From: an uncultured Marinobacter sp.
Lineage (GTDB): Bacteria; Pseudomonadota; Gammaproteobacteria; Pseudomonadales; Oleiphilaceae
Assembly: GCF_946886895.1 (NCBI RefSeq)
Contig: NZ_CAMPJO010000004.1
Location: 1-64,000, forward strand
Reading direction: 5' to 3'
Length of the DNA stretch: 64,000 nucleotides
Below are positions 1 to 7,339 of this stretch, piece by piece; position 1 is the first letter of the stretch; every line of letters begins with the position of its first letter. The notes under the pieces are model-generated. The model saw only the letters and a list, made by a program, of their open reading frames with translations, had not been told where the DNA came from and did not search any database. The position numbers and the translations under genes were made by a program.

Positions 1-90
1 GCCCCAGCCCCAGCCCCCAACTCCGAGGCAACCCTGTCTGCTGGCAGGCACTTGCGATGTGAAGATTTTGCATAGATAATCGACATTAAA

Positions 91-109
91 TCGATTTTCT
101 GTGTAAAAT
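91..109 (+). repeat. 19-bp direct repeat, left copy (promoter region of abiE)
   Basis: The 19-mer TCGATTTTCTGTGTAAAAT ends seven bases before the abiEi start codon. It recurs with one mismatch at 2694-2712, on the far side of both toxin-antitoxin modules. It overlaps the palindrome AATCGATT, which suits an autoregulatory operator because AbiEi antitoxins are known to repress their own promoters. Whether it is an operator, a module boundary or a duplicated promoter fragment cannot be decided from sequence. Confidence 0.5.
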
Positions 110-115
110 TTACAG

Positions 116-760
116 ATGACACTTGAGCAGCAACTTCAGCAATTCGCCAACGCGCCATTCCACCGGTCGTCACTGTTATCCGTTCTTGGGGGGTACTGCT
201 ATCCGAAAGATAAAATTTCGGATCTGATTGGCCGGGGCGTTTTGCTGCCTTTGAAGAAAGGAATGTACGTGCTGGGGCCGGACTGGCGCAGGCAGCCTCT
301 GTGCCTCCCCCTGATTGCCAACAACCTGTATGGCCCTTCCTGTGTGTCTCTTGAATACGCCCTGGCCTGGCATGGGCTGATTCCCGAGGGGGTATTGGGC
401 GTGACGTCTGTAACGTCCCGGCGGGCAAAGGCCTATGAGACCCCGGTGGGTATGTATTCCTATCAGCACATTCCGGCACCACTCGTTTATGTGGGGGCGC
501 GAATGGAGGCGGCGTCTGAGGGCGTGAGTTCGTATCTGATTGCCGGGCCCACCAAGTCGCTGTGCGATAAGGTGTTGCTTACAAGGAACCTGAGGCTGTC
601 GTCCGCTGCCGCCATGGAGCAGTTTCTGGAAGAGGATTTACGAGTGGACAGAGCTGCCCTTGCAACGCCTGAACTGGATGTGGTCGCGCAGTATCAGGCT
701 GCCGGCCATAAGGCGGCTTTGCTGGCTTTGCTGGGGCGGGTTCTGGAGCGTTGGTCATGA
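116..760 (+). CDS. abiEi: AbiEi-type antitoxin / transcriptional autorepressor
   Basis: The 214-residue product resembles AbiEi antitoxins of type IV toxin-antitoxin systems: an N-terminal winged-helix region (about residues 1-55, with the segment LIGRGVLLPLKKGMYVL), then a C-terminal antitoxin domain. AbiEi proteins bind their promoter and counter the nucleotidyltransferase AbiEii without forming a stable complex. The next gene is AbiEii and overlaps this one at an ATGA junction, the expected order and coupling. The start is the ATG at 116; no strong Shine-Dalgarno sequence is visible and the leader is AT-rich. The abiEi/abiEii pairing makes the assignment firm. Confidence 0.85.
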   Translation: MTLEQQLQQFANAPFHRSSLLSVLGGYCYPKDKISDLIGRGVLLPLKKGMYVLGPDWRRQPLCLPLIANNLYGPSCVSLEYALAWHGLIPEGVLGVTSVTSRRAKAYETPVGMYSYQHIPAPLVYVGARMEAASEGVSSYLIAGPTKSLCDKVLLTRNLRLSSAAAMEQFLEEDLRVDRAALATPELDVVAQYQAAGHKAALLALLGRVLERWS

Positions 761-1593
761 CTGTTATCGAGCAGATGCTGGCCCGCTATCCGGGCGATGA
801 TCAGTCCCGGGCTCTGGCGCTGAGGGAGGTCATGCAGGAAATTGCGTTGGTGGGGCTGCAGCGGGGTGGTTTTTTTGACAGGGCCGCGTTCTATGGCGGC
901 ACTTGCTTGCGGATTTTCTATGGGCTGCCCCGGTTTTCCGAAGATCTGGACTTTTCCTTGCTGGAGACGGACAGGGACTTCTCGCTGGAACCTTATTTTC
1001 GGGCTATTCAGGATGAATTTACCGCATTCGGGTTTGAGGTCAGCCTGTCGGCGAAGCGGAAAAGCATGGATAGTGATATTGAGTTGGCCTTTCTGAAGAA
1101 ATCGTCCAGTCTCTATGATTTGACGGTTAAGGGTCAGAAGGCCGTCAAGATCAAGCTGGAAGTCGACAAGGATCCGCCATTGCGGTTCAGGACGGAGGAG
1201 CGGCTTCTCATTCAACCCTATTCGTTTTATACAAAGTGTTTTGCGCTGCCGGATCTGTTTGCCGGAAAGATGCATGCGTTGCTATTCCGGGCCTGGGGTA
1301 ATCGGGTAAAGGGGCGAGATTGGTATGACTTTGAATGGTATGTTCGCCATGGCCATCCCCTGAACCTGGCTCACTTTGCCGAACGTGGGTTTCAGAGTGG
1401 CGATCTGAGCCAGCGTGAGATCGGTCTGCCTGAGTTTAAGGCACTGCTTGAGCGCAGAATTGAAACTCTGGATATACGCTCGGCACGAGACGATGTCGTG
1501 CGGTTTGTTCCGGACCCAAAAGCCCTGGACATCTGGTCCCGTGATTACTTTTCCCAACTGGTGGGGATGATCCGGTTTGATGGTGCATCGTGA
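757..1593 (+). CDS. abiEii: AbiEii nucleotidyltransferase toxin
   Basis: A 278-residue protein of the AbiEii/DUF1814 family of type IV toxins, which transfer nucleotides to RNA (tRNA acceptor ends in characterised homologues). The polymerase-beta-like motif is intact: FYGGT near residues 45-49 followed by RFSEDLDF near 59-66, giving the acidic metal-binding pair. A second family motif, GRDWYDFEW, lies near residues 187-195. The ATG at 757 overlaps the antitoxin stop; the alternative TTG six bases upstream is less likely. A 52-bp piece of this gene's 5' end (767-818) is duplicated exactly at 1617-1668, just past its stop codon. Confidence 0.88.
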   Translation: MTVIEQMLARYPGDDQSRALALREVMQEIALVGLQRGGFFDRAAFYGGTCLRIFYGLPRFSEDLDFSLLETDRDFSLEPYFRAIQDEFTAFGFEVSLSAKRKSMDSDIELAFLKKSSSLYDLTVKGQKAVKIKLEVDKDPPLRFRTEERLLIQPYSFYTKCFALPDLFAGKMHALLFRAWGNRVKGRDWYDFEWYVRHGHPLNLAHFAERGFQSGDLSQREIGLPEFKALLERRIETLDIRSARDDVVRFVPDPKALDIWSRDYFSQLVGMIRFDGAS

Positions 1594-1597
1594 CTGA

Positions 1598-1668
1598 GGG
1601 GTCTGACCCTTTGGGGTCGAGCAGATGCTGGCCCGCTATCCGGGCGATGATCAGTCCCGGGCTCTGGC
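1598..1668 (+). repeat. Chimeric repeat: imperfect GGGGTCTGACCC core joined to a 52-bp copy of the abiEii 5' end
   Basis: Bases 1598-1610 form an imperfect copy of the 13-bp palindrome found across the window, followed by TT and a half core ending at GGGGTC. From 1617 to 1668 the sequence is identical over 52 bp, same orientation, to 767-818 inside abiEii. The copy is non-coding here, between the convergent stops of abiEii and the GNAT toxin. Confidence 0.85.
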
Positions 1669-1680
1669 CTCGACTTAGCT

Positions 1681-2223
1681 TTACAGCGCATCAGCAATAG
1701 TGGCCACCGGAAGAAACATTCTGAGTTTCCGTGATGGCAGGCACTGAAATCCGAACCCCTCGTAGAGTTTTTGTCTTCGGGCAATTGCCGCCGGGTTTCT
1801 GCAATCGATTACATCCAGCATAACCACGGCCGTGCCCACTCGCTGGGAGGCAAGGTAGGCGCCCTTGAGCGCATCAGCAAGGAGCAGGCTTCCCAGGCCT
1901 TGTCCCTGGGCTGTCGTGGTGACGCCCATCATGCCGATGAAGGCTGCGGGAATGTTGTCGCCAGGCAGGGAGTATCGCCGGTAACGACCGGGAAGGGCTT
2001 TGTATTCGACGCTATGCGCGTTCATCGAGTAGAAGCCAAGAACCGTCTCTGGAGCTTCTTCAGGGTCGACTGCGACAAAGACCCGTGCGGTACCGCCTTT
2101 CATTAGTTTACCCGCTGTTTTTTGCAGGAAGTTATTGACCGGTTCAACGCCGGACGAAAAAGCCGCTCGATCATGTTTGTGGGCATCGAGCGGCTCGATC
2201 AGAATTTGGCGGGCTTCCGGCAT
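1681..2223 (-). CDS. GNAT-family acetyltransferase toxin (TacT-like)
   Basis: A 180-residue GNAT acetyltransferase. The acetyl-CoA pyrophosphate-binding loop is visible as VTTTAQGQGLGSLLL (about residues 102-116), and the C-terminal KLYEGFGF contains the usual general-acid tyrosine. The gene directly follows a DUF1778 ribbon-helix-helix protein with a one-base TGATG overlap, the standard arrangement of TacAT/AtaRT modules. In those systems the toxin acetylates the amino group of charged tRNAs and stops translation; the exact tRNA target is unknown here. It is convergent with abiEii. Confidence 0.85.
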   Translation of the reverse strand: MPEARQILIEPLDAHKHDRAAFSSGVEPVNNFLQKTAGKLMKGGTARVFVAVDPEEAPETVLGFYSMNAHSVEYKALPGRYRRYSLPGDNIPAAFIGMMGVTTTAQGQGLGSLLLADALKGAYLASQRVGTAVVMLDVIDCRNPAAIARRQKLYEGFGFQCLPSRKLRMFLPVATIADAL

Positions 2224-2537
2224 CAGCGCTTCACAACCTTGTCCTTGTGTTGAGCAAAGGCGGCCCGCAGTTTATCGGTTGGGGCAGGTGGCTGCTCCAG
2301 GGCGTCCAAAAAGGCTTGATGATCTTCAGGCTTGAGGTGCGTTACCTCATGGGCCTGAATCGTCTCAACGGCCCGATGGTAAGCCGCATCAATCGCGAAC
2401 GTTGAGGTGTCCTGCCCCAGCAGCGCCGCCGCACGCTCGACTGTTTGCTTGATGCGTTCGGTGGTGCGGAAGTTGAAGCGGGCGGTATTGCGCTTCCGGG
2501 CATCCGGGCTATTTTTGGGGGTGGATGTAGCGAGCAT
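2223..2537 (-). CDS. DUF1778 ribbon-helix-helix antitoxin (TacA-like)
   Basis: A 104-residue antitoxin. Residues about 15-65 fit the DUF1778 ribbon-helix-helix DNA-binding domain (RFNFRTTERIKQTVERAA). The C-terminal half, with QAFLDALEQPPAPTDKLRAAF, matches the neutralising segment that wraps the GNAT toxin in related complexes. It is the first gene of a two-gene operon on the minus strand and should repress its own promoter, with the toxin as co-repressor, by analogy with TacAT. The start follows an AGGAG-like purine run on the minus strand. Confidence 0.87.
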   Translation of the reverse strand: MLATSTPKNSPDARKRNTARFNFRTTERIKQTVERAAALLGQDTSTFAIDAAYHRAVETIQAHEVTHLKPEDHQAFLDALEQPPAPTDKLRAAFAQHKDKVVKR

Positions 2538-2619
2538 TTGGGACTCCTGCCTGTTGGCTTTCAGGTTTTAATTGTACGTCAGTTGGGCGCACAATTCTAT
2601 GAAAAGGGGGCTTGAAAAA

Positions 2620-2647
2620 GGGGTCTGACCCCTTGGGGTCAGACCCC
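2620..2647. repeat. Compact pair of GGGGTCWGACCCC palindromes
   Basis: Two perfect 13-bp cores, 2620-2632 (T centre) and 2635-2647 (A centre), separated by TT, making one near-perfect 28-bp inverted repeat. It lies between the TacA-like gene and wecB. The centres oppose each other as in the 53-bp units at 11989, 14158 and 15674, but the 27-bp middle is absent. Confidence 0.9.
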
Positions 2648-2693
2648 AGCTTAGACCCCAACTTCCCCAACTTGACGCCAAACCAGCATTTAC

Positions 2694-2712
2694 TCGATTT
2701 TCTCTGTAAAAT
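2694..2712 (+). repeat. 19-bp direct repeat, right copy
   Basis: TCGATTTTCTCTGTAAAAT matches 91-109 at 18 of 19 positions in the same orientation. Both copies are preceded by CCCC-rich sequence with a CCCCAACT-like stretch. The two copies enclose both toxin-antitoxin modules (about 2.6 kb). Confidence 0.55.
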
Positions 2713-2818
2713 AATTCAATCTGTCTGTATCGCCTGAGGCCTGCAGCCAGGGGCTCTGAAAGGATTGGCCACGGCTGGTGGCTCAAGGAAGTTTGCATTA
2801 GGAAGGTCGCCTTTGATT

Positions 2819-3952
2819 ATGGATAAGATCAGAACCCTCTGCGTTTTTGGTACCCGCCCCGAAGCCATCAAGATGGCCCCCCTGGCGCTGAAACTTGCTG
2901 CTGACGCCCGCTTTGATGCGGGCGTTTGTGTTACGGGCCAGCACCGGGAAATGCTGGATCAGGTGCTTCACCTGTTTGCGATTGAGCCGGATTTTGATCT
3001 GAATATCATGAAGCCGGGGCAGGATCTGACCGATGTGCTGTCTGGCATTCTCACTGGCATGCGGGACGTGCTGGCGCAGTTCAAGCCCGATATTGTGCTG
3101 GTGCACGGCGATACCGCCACCACCTTTGCCGCGTCTCTGGCGGCCTATTACCAGCAGATTCCTGTGGCTCATGTGGAGGCGGGTTTGCGCACCGGCAACC
3201 TGTATTCGCCCTGGCCGGAGGAGGCCAACCGCAAGCTGACCGGGGTGCTCACCCGGCTGCATTTTGCACCCACGCCCAGGGCAGCGGAGAACCTGGCGCG
3301 GGAGGGGGTGCCGCCGTCGCACATTCAGGTCACCGGCAATACGGTTATTGATGCCTTGCTGGAGGTGGTGGCCCGGCTGGATGGCGACCACAGCCTGAGG
3401 GCCGGGTTTGAGGGCCAGTTTGATTATCTGGACCCGAACCGGCGGCTGATCCTGGTGACCGGCCACCGCCGGGAGAGTTTTGGCGGCGGGTTTGAGCGCA
3501 TTTGCCAGGCGCTGGTGGAGATTGCCCGGCGTTTTCCGGATTCCCAGGTGCTGTATCCGGTGCATCTGAACCCGAATGTTCGGGAGCCGGTGCAGCGGTT
3601 ATTGAGAAATATCGACAATATCCGGCTGATTGAGCCGCTGGATTATTTGCCCTTTGTGTATTTGATGAATCGGGCTCATATTATCCTGACGGATTCCGGC
3701 GGGATTCAGGAAGAGGCGCCGTCGCTGGGTAAACCGGTGCTGGTGATGCGTGAAACCACCGAGCGGCCGGAGGCGTTGGACGCCGGCACGGTGCGCCTGG
3801 TGGGCACGGATTCCGGATTGATTGTGCAAGAGGTTGAGCGCCTGCTGAACAATGAGGCGGCGTACAAGGACATGGCCTACGCCCACAACCCCTACGGGGA
3901 CGGCAAGGCCTGTGATCGTATTGTTGAGATCCTGTCACACAGGGAATGGTAG
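2819..3952 (+). CDS. wecB: UDP-N-acetylglucosamine 2-epimerase (non-hydrolysing)
   Basis: A 377-residue cytosolic enzyme interconverting UDP-GlcNAc and UDP-ManNAc for polysaccharide synthesis. Family motifs run the full length: [15 protein letters not shown] at the N terminus, HGDTATTFA and HVEAGLRTG in the middle, TGHRRESFG, and [12 protein letters not shown] near the C terminus. The ATG at 2819 is chosen because AGGAAGG lies 13 bases upstream and homologues begin at this [11 protein letters not shown]. It is followed after 11 bases by wecC, so the pair makes UDP-ManNAcA. No glycosyltransferase is adjacent, so the final polymer is not known. Confidence 0.93.
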   Translation: MDKIRTLCVFGTRPEAIKMAPLALKLAADARFDAGVCVTGQHREMLDQVLHLFAIEPDFDLNIMKPGQDLTDVLSGILTGMRDVLAQFKPDIVLVHGDTATTFAASLAAYYQQIPVAHVEAGLRTGNLYSPWPEEANRKLTGVLTRLHFAPTPRAAENLAREGVPPSHIQVTGNTVIDALLEVVARLDGDHSLRAGFEGQFDYLDPNRRLILVTGHRRESFGGGFERICQALVEIARRFPDSQVLYPVHLNPNVREPVQRLLRNIDNIRLIEPLDYLPFVYLMNRAHIILTDSGGIQEEAPSLGKPVLVMRETTERPEALDAGTVRLVGTDSGLIVQEVERLLNNEAAYKDMAYAHNPYGDGKACDRIVEILSHREW

Positions 3953-3963
3953 AGAGGTTCGTT

Positions 3964-5217
3964 ATGTCTGTTGGCACGATTTGTGTTGTCGGGCTCGGTT
4001 ACATTGGCCTGCCCACGGCAGCGGTGTTTGCGTCGAGAAAGTTCAAAGTCGTTGGTGTTGATGTCAACCAGGAGGTGGTGGACTCCATCAACCGGGGCGA
4101 GGTTCACATTGTGGAACCGGACCTGGATATGGTGGTGAACGCGGCGGTCATGCAGGGATACCTGCGGGCGACCCGGGAAGCGGAGCCGGCGGATGCGTTT
4201 CTGATTGCCGTGCCCACGCCCTTCAAAGGCGAGCGCCACGAGCCGGATCTGGCGTATGTGGAGACGGCCAGCAAACTCATCGCCCCGGTACTGAAGAAAG
4301 GGGATCTGGTGATTCTGGAGTCCACCTCACCGGTCGGCACCACCGAGCTGGTGGCCGGCTGGCTGGCGGAAGCGCGGCCAGACCTGAGTTTCCCCCAGCA
4401 GGTGGGCGAGAGTTCCGATATTCGGGTGGCCCATTGCCCGGAGCGGGTGCTGCCGGGACACATCCTGCGCGAGCTGGTGCAGAACGACCGGGTGATCGGC
4501 GGCATGACCACCCGCTGCGCCGCTGCGGCCGCGGACCTGTATAAGGTGTTCCTGAAAGGTGAGTGTGTGCTCACCACGGCCCGCACGGCGGAGATGTGTA
4601 AGCTCACGGAGAACAGCTTCCGGGATGTGAATATTGCCTTCGCCAACGAGCTTTCGGTGATCTGTGGCGCGCTGGACATCAACGTGTGGGAGATGATCCG
4701 GCTGGCCAACCGCCATCCCCGGGTGAATATTCTCCAGCCCGGCCCTGGCGTGGGCGGCCACTGCATTGCCGTGGACCCCTGGTTTATTGTCAGCAGTGCG
4801 CCGGAGGAAAGCCGGCTGATCACCATGGCGCGGCATGTGAATGACGACAAGCCACGCTGGGTGATTGACCAGGTAAAGGCCGCCGTGGCCGACTGCCTGC
4901 GGGATAACCCGGACAAGAGCATCCGCGATGTGACCGTGGCCTGCTACGGCCTGGCATTCAAGGCGGATATTGACGACCTGCGGGAAAGCCCGGCCCTGAA
5001 CATCGCCCATACCCTGCTGGATGAACACGGCGGGCCGGTGCTGTTGGTGGAGCCGAACATCCGCCGGCTGCCGGAATGGCTGGCGAAGGAGAAACTGGTG
5101 CCGCTGGAGCATGCGCTCAGGGAAGCGGATATTCATGTACTGCTGGTTGACCACGCCGAGTTCAAGCGGGTGCGCCCGCAACAGGGCACGATTGTGGACA
5201 CCCGGGGTACCTGGTAA
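3964..5217 (+). CDS. wecC: UDP-N-acetyl-D-mannosaminuronate dehydrogenase
   Basis: A 417-residue NAD-dependent UDP-ManNAc 6-dehydrogenase, four-electron oxidation to UDP-ManNAcA. The Rossmann motif VGLGYIGLP is at residues 9-17; the substrate segments ESTSPVGTTE and CPERVLPG follow; the catalytic cysteine is in GVGGHCIAVDPWF near residue 266. The ATG at 3964 follows AGAGAGG. WecC-type is preferred over UDP-glucose dehydrogenase because wecB is immediately upstream. A small hairpin (CAGCCC-GCT-GGGCTG) starts right after the stop codon. Confidence 0.92.
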   Translation: MSVGTICVVGLGYIGLPTAAVFASRKFKVVGVDVNQEVVDSINRGEVHIVEPDLDMVVNAAVMQGYLRATREAEPADAFLIAVPTPFKGERHEPDLAYVETASKLIAPVLKKGDLVILESTSPVGTTELVAGWLAEARPDLSFPQQVGESSDIRVAHCPERVLPGHILRELVQNDRVIGGMTTRCAAAAADLYKVFLKGECVLTTARTAEMCKLTENSFRDVNIAFANELSVICGALDINVWEMIRLANRHPRVNILQPGPGVGGHCIAVDPWFIVSSAPEESRLITMARHVNDDKPRWVIDQVKAAVADCLRDNPDKSIRDVTVACYGLAFKADIDDLRESPALNIAHTLLDEHGGPVLLVEPNIRRLPEWLAKEKLVPLEHALREADIHVLLVDHAEFKRVRPQQGTIVDTRGTW

Positions 5218-5232
5218 CAGCCCGCTGGGCTG
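5218..5232 (+). terminator. Short intercistronic hairpin after wecC
   Basis: CAGCCC (5218-5223) pairs perfectly with GGGCTG (5227-5232) across a GCT loop, directly after the wecC stop. There is no T run, so it is more likely an mRNA-stabilising or attenuating hairpin than a true terminator. Confidence 0.35.
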
Positions 5233-5254
5233 TGGATTAAACAAGGACGTTACA

Positions 5255-6751
5255 GTGATAGACATCAAGCATCACGGTGCCACCTCCGGTGTCACCGGCT
5301 CCTGCCATGAGTTGACGCTGACAAAGGGGCTGACAAAGGGGTCTGACCCCAACTTGTTGGCAGCAAGCTGCGCAGGCATCCTCATCGACTGCGGCCTGTT
5401 CCAGGGCAAAGACACCGGCCACGGCGCCAGCGCCGCCGATCTCGCCATCGATTTCCCCATTGAGCATATCCGCGCTCTGGTGGTCACCCATGTGCACATC
5501 GACCACGTGGGGCGCATTCCCTACCTGCTGGCGGCCGGTTTTGACGGCCCGATCTTCTGCTCCGAACCCTCCGCCCTGATGCTTCCGGAAATCCTGGAGG
5601 ACGCCCTGAAGATCGGATTTACCCGGGACCGGCGCCTGATTGAGCGGGTGCTGGGGCTGATCCGTTCTCGCCTGGTGCCTGTGCCTTACGGGCAGTGGCG
5701 CGAAGTGTTTGACGAGGGCGGTTGCTCGCTATCCGTCCGGCTGCAGCCCGCCGGCCATATTCTTGGTTCGGCCTATGTGGAATGCGAGGCGGACGCGCAC
5801 GGGATTTTCGAGCGGATCGTGTTCAGTGGTGATCTGGGTGCGCCCCACGCCCCCCTGCTGCCGGCTCCGGTTTCCCCCGAGCGGGCAGACCGGTTGGTGA
5901 TCGAAAGCACCTATGGCGACAAGGACCATGAGGACCGGGAAACCCGGCGGTATCGGTTGAAGGCGGTGCTGGAGCATGCGCTGGCGGATGGCGGCACGGT
6001 GCTGATTCCGGCGTTCAGTATTGGGCGGACGCAGGATTTGTTGTATGAGATTGAGGGTTTGATTGCAGAGTTTGGTGGGAAAGATAAAGTGGGGTCTGAC
6101 CCCGAGGGGTCAGACCCCTGGCGGGGTAAATTGGGGTCAGACCCCTCCATTGCCCTCAAGTGGAGCGACCTGGAAATTGTGGTGGATTCCCCGCTGGCCG
6201 CCGAGTTCACCCGGATTTATCTCAATCTGAAGCCGTTCTGGGACGCGGAAGCCACGGAGCGGGTGGCGCAGGGGCGGCATCCGTTGTCGTTTGAGCAGCT
6301 AACGTTGATTAACTCCCATGAGGATCACCTGAACGCGGTGGATTATCTGGTGCGCTCTCATCGCCCCTGTGTGGTTCTGGCGGGCTCGGGTATGTGCGCC
6401 GGCGGCCGGGTGGTGAATTATCTGAAGGCCATGCTGGGCGATCCCCGTAACGATGTGCTGTTTGTGGGCTATCAGGCCGCCGGCACGCCTGGGCGGGATA
6501 TATTGCGCCATGGCCCTCGGGGTGGCTGGGTTGAGTTTGACGGCAAGCGGTACGATATTCGGGCACGGGTTCATCAGGTTGGCGGTTATTCGGCCCATGC
6601 CGGGCAGAGTGACCTGATCCGGTTTATTACCTCGATTCCGGGAAAGCCGTCGGAAATCCGGATTGTTCATGGTGATAATGATGCAAAAGAGACCTTTCGT
6701 GAGTGCCTCATTGATTTGGGGTATTCCGCTGTATTAATTCCATCGGAATGA
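5255..6751 (+). CDS. MBL-fold / beta-CASP RNA-processing-type metallohydrolase with GSDP insertions
   Basis: A 498-residue protein of the metallo-beta-lactamase/beta-CASP family (CPSF73/RNase J-like exo- or endonucleases). The zinc motif HVHIDHVG is near residues 79-86; later family motifs include ESTYGDKDH, AFSIGRTQ, ILAGSGMCAGG-like VVLAGSGMCAGGR and the C-terminal histidine motif VGGYSAHAGQ. GTG at 5255 follows AAGGACG. The frame contains repeat-encoded peptides: one GSDP near residues 29-32 and three (280-283, 285-288, 294-297), from four GGGGTCWGACCCC cores. They fall in loops (before the ILIDCGLFQG strand and before the LEIVVDSPLA strand), so the enzyme may stay active. Substrate unknown. 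Confidence 0.82.
   Translation: MIDIKHHGATSGVTGSCHELTLTKGLTKGSDPNLLAASCAGILIDCGLFQGKDTGHGASAADLAIDFPIEHIRALVVTHVHIDHVGRIPYLLAAGFDGPIFCSEPSALMLPEILEDALKIGFTRDRRLIERVLGLIRSRLVPVPYGQWREVFDEGGCSLSVRLQPAGHILGSAYVECEADAHGIFERIVFSGDLGAPHAPLLPAPVSPERADRLVIESTYGDKDHEDRETRRYRLKAVLEHALADGGTVLIPAFSIGRTQDLLYEIEGLIAEFGGKDKVGSDPEGSDPWRGKLGSDPSIALKWSDLEIVVDSPLAAEFTRIYLNLKPFWDAEATERVAQGRHPLSFEQLTLINSHEDHLNAVDYLVRSHRPCVVLAGSGMCAGGRVVNYLKAMLGDPRNDVLFVGYQAAGTPGRDILRHGPRGGWVEFDGKRYDIRARVHQVGGYSAHAGQSDLIRFITSIPGKPSEIRIVHGDNDAKETFRECLIDLGYSAVLIPSE
5338..5350. repeat. GGGGTCTGACCCC core inside a coding region
   Basis: A perfect 13-bp core read in frame as Gly-Ser-Asp-Pro (residues 29-32 of the MBL-fold protein). 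The surrounding TKGLTK residues, from repeated ACAAAGGGG, look like part of the same low-complexity insertion. Confidence 0.9.
6091..6145. repeat. Three clustered GGGGTCWGACCCC cores inside a coding region
   Basis: Perfect cores at 6091-6103 (T centre), 6106-6118 (A centre) and 6133-6145 (A centre). The first two are spaced by GA like the compact pair at 2620. All three are in the frame that encodes GSDP. Confidence 0.92.
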
Positions 6752-6805
6752 CCGTTTTATTGTCGTTAATGATGTATTTATTAATGCTTGGTAAATAAAT
6801 AATCT

Positions 6806-6834
6806 TTGCGAAATATTAAGTAATGACTTATTAT
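6806..6834 (+). promoter_or_regulatory. Sigma-70 type promoter of mvaT
   Basis: TTGCGA (6806-6811), 17-bp spacer, TATTAT (6829-6834), about 70 bases before the mvaT start. The whole 6752-6906 spacer is strikingly AT-rich against its surroundings, which also suits binding by MvaT itself (autoregulation, inferred). Confidence 0.55.
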
Positions 6835-6906
6835 TTTCCGGAATTTGAGCCAGTTCCATTTCACGCTGGCGTTCAAAAACCACAGAAAAGATAAGGCTTT
6901 CTATCC

Positions 6907-7275
6907 ATGGCAAAGATTAACGATTACTACCAGAAAAAACAGCTTATGGAAAAGCTTGCTGCAGAACTCGATCAACTGGAAAAAGACCAGGCGCTGAAAA
7001 GCGAACTGGATTTTGAAAAAGACGTTCGCGCTCTGATGAAGAAGTATGACAAGTCACCCAAACATGTTCTTCAGGTTCTTGCGGCGATTGATCCGTCCGT
7101 TGCCGGCGCCAAGGGCGATACCAGCACCGGTACCCGTGCCAAGCGCCCGATGAAAACCTACAAGAACCCGCACACCGGTGAAGTGGTCAAGACCCGGGGT
7201 GGTAATCACAAAACTCTGAATGAGTGGCGTGAGAAGCACGGTAAGGAAGCGGTTCAAAGCTGGCAGCAGGGCTGA
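6907..7275 (+). CDS. mvaT: MvaT/MvaU-family H-NS-like nucleoid protein
   Basis: A 122-residue xenogeneic silencer. Residues about 1-60 form a charged coiled coil for oligomerisation; the C-terminal DNA-binding domain contains YKNPHTGEVVKTRGGNHKTL, with the RGGNHK loop that contacts AT-rich minor grooves in MvaT. It should coat and silence AT-rich foreign DNA. The gene is monocistronic, with its own promoter and a strong terminator. The Lys-rich linker between the domains (GTRAKRPMK) is typical. MvaT and MvaU cannot be told apart from one copy. Confidence 0.9.
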   Translation: MAKINDYYQKKQLMEKLAAELDQLEKDQALKSELDFEKDVRALMKKYDKSPKHVLQVLAAIDPSVAGAKGDTSTGTRAKRPMKTYKNPHTGEVVKTRGGNHKTLNEWREKHGKEAVQSWQQG

Positions 7276-7284
7276 TTCAGCCTT

Positions 7285-7325
7285 CACCGCCCCTCTTTTC
7301 TTATGGCTGAGGGGCGGTGGTTGTT
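7285..7325 (+). terminator. Rho-independent terminator of mvaT
   Basis: An 11-bp perfect stem, CACCGCCCCTC (7285-7295) with GAGGGGCGGTG (7309-7319), followed by GTTGTTT. Confidence 0.85.
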
Positions 7326-7339
7326 TAACGATCCCCGAG

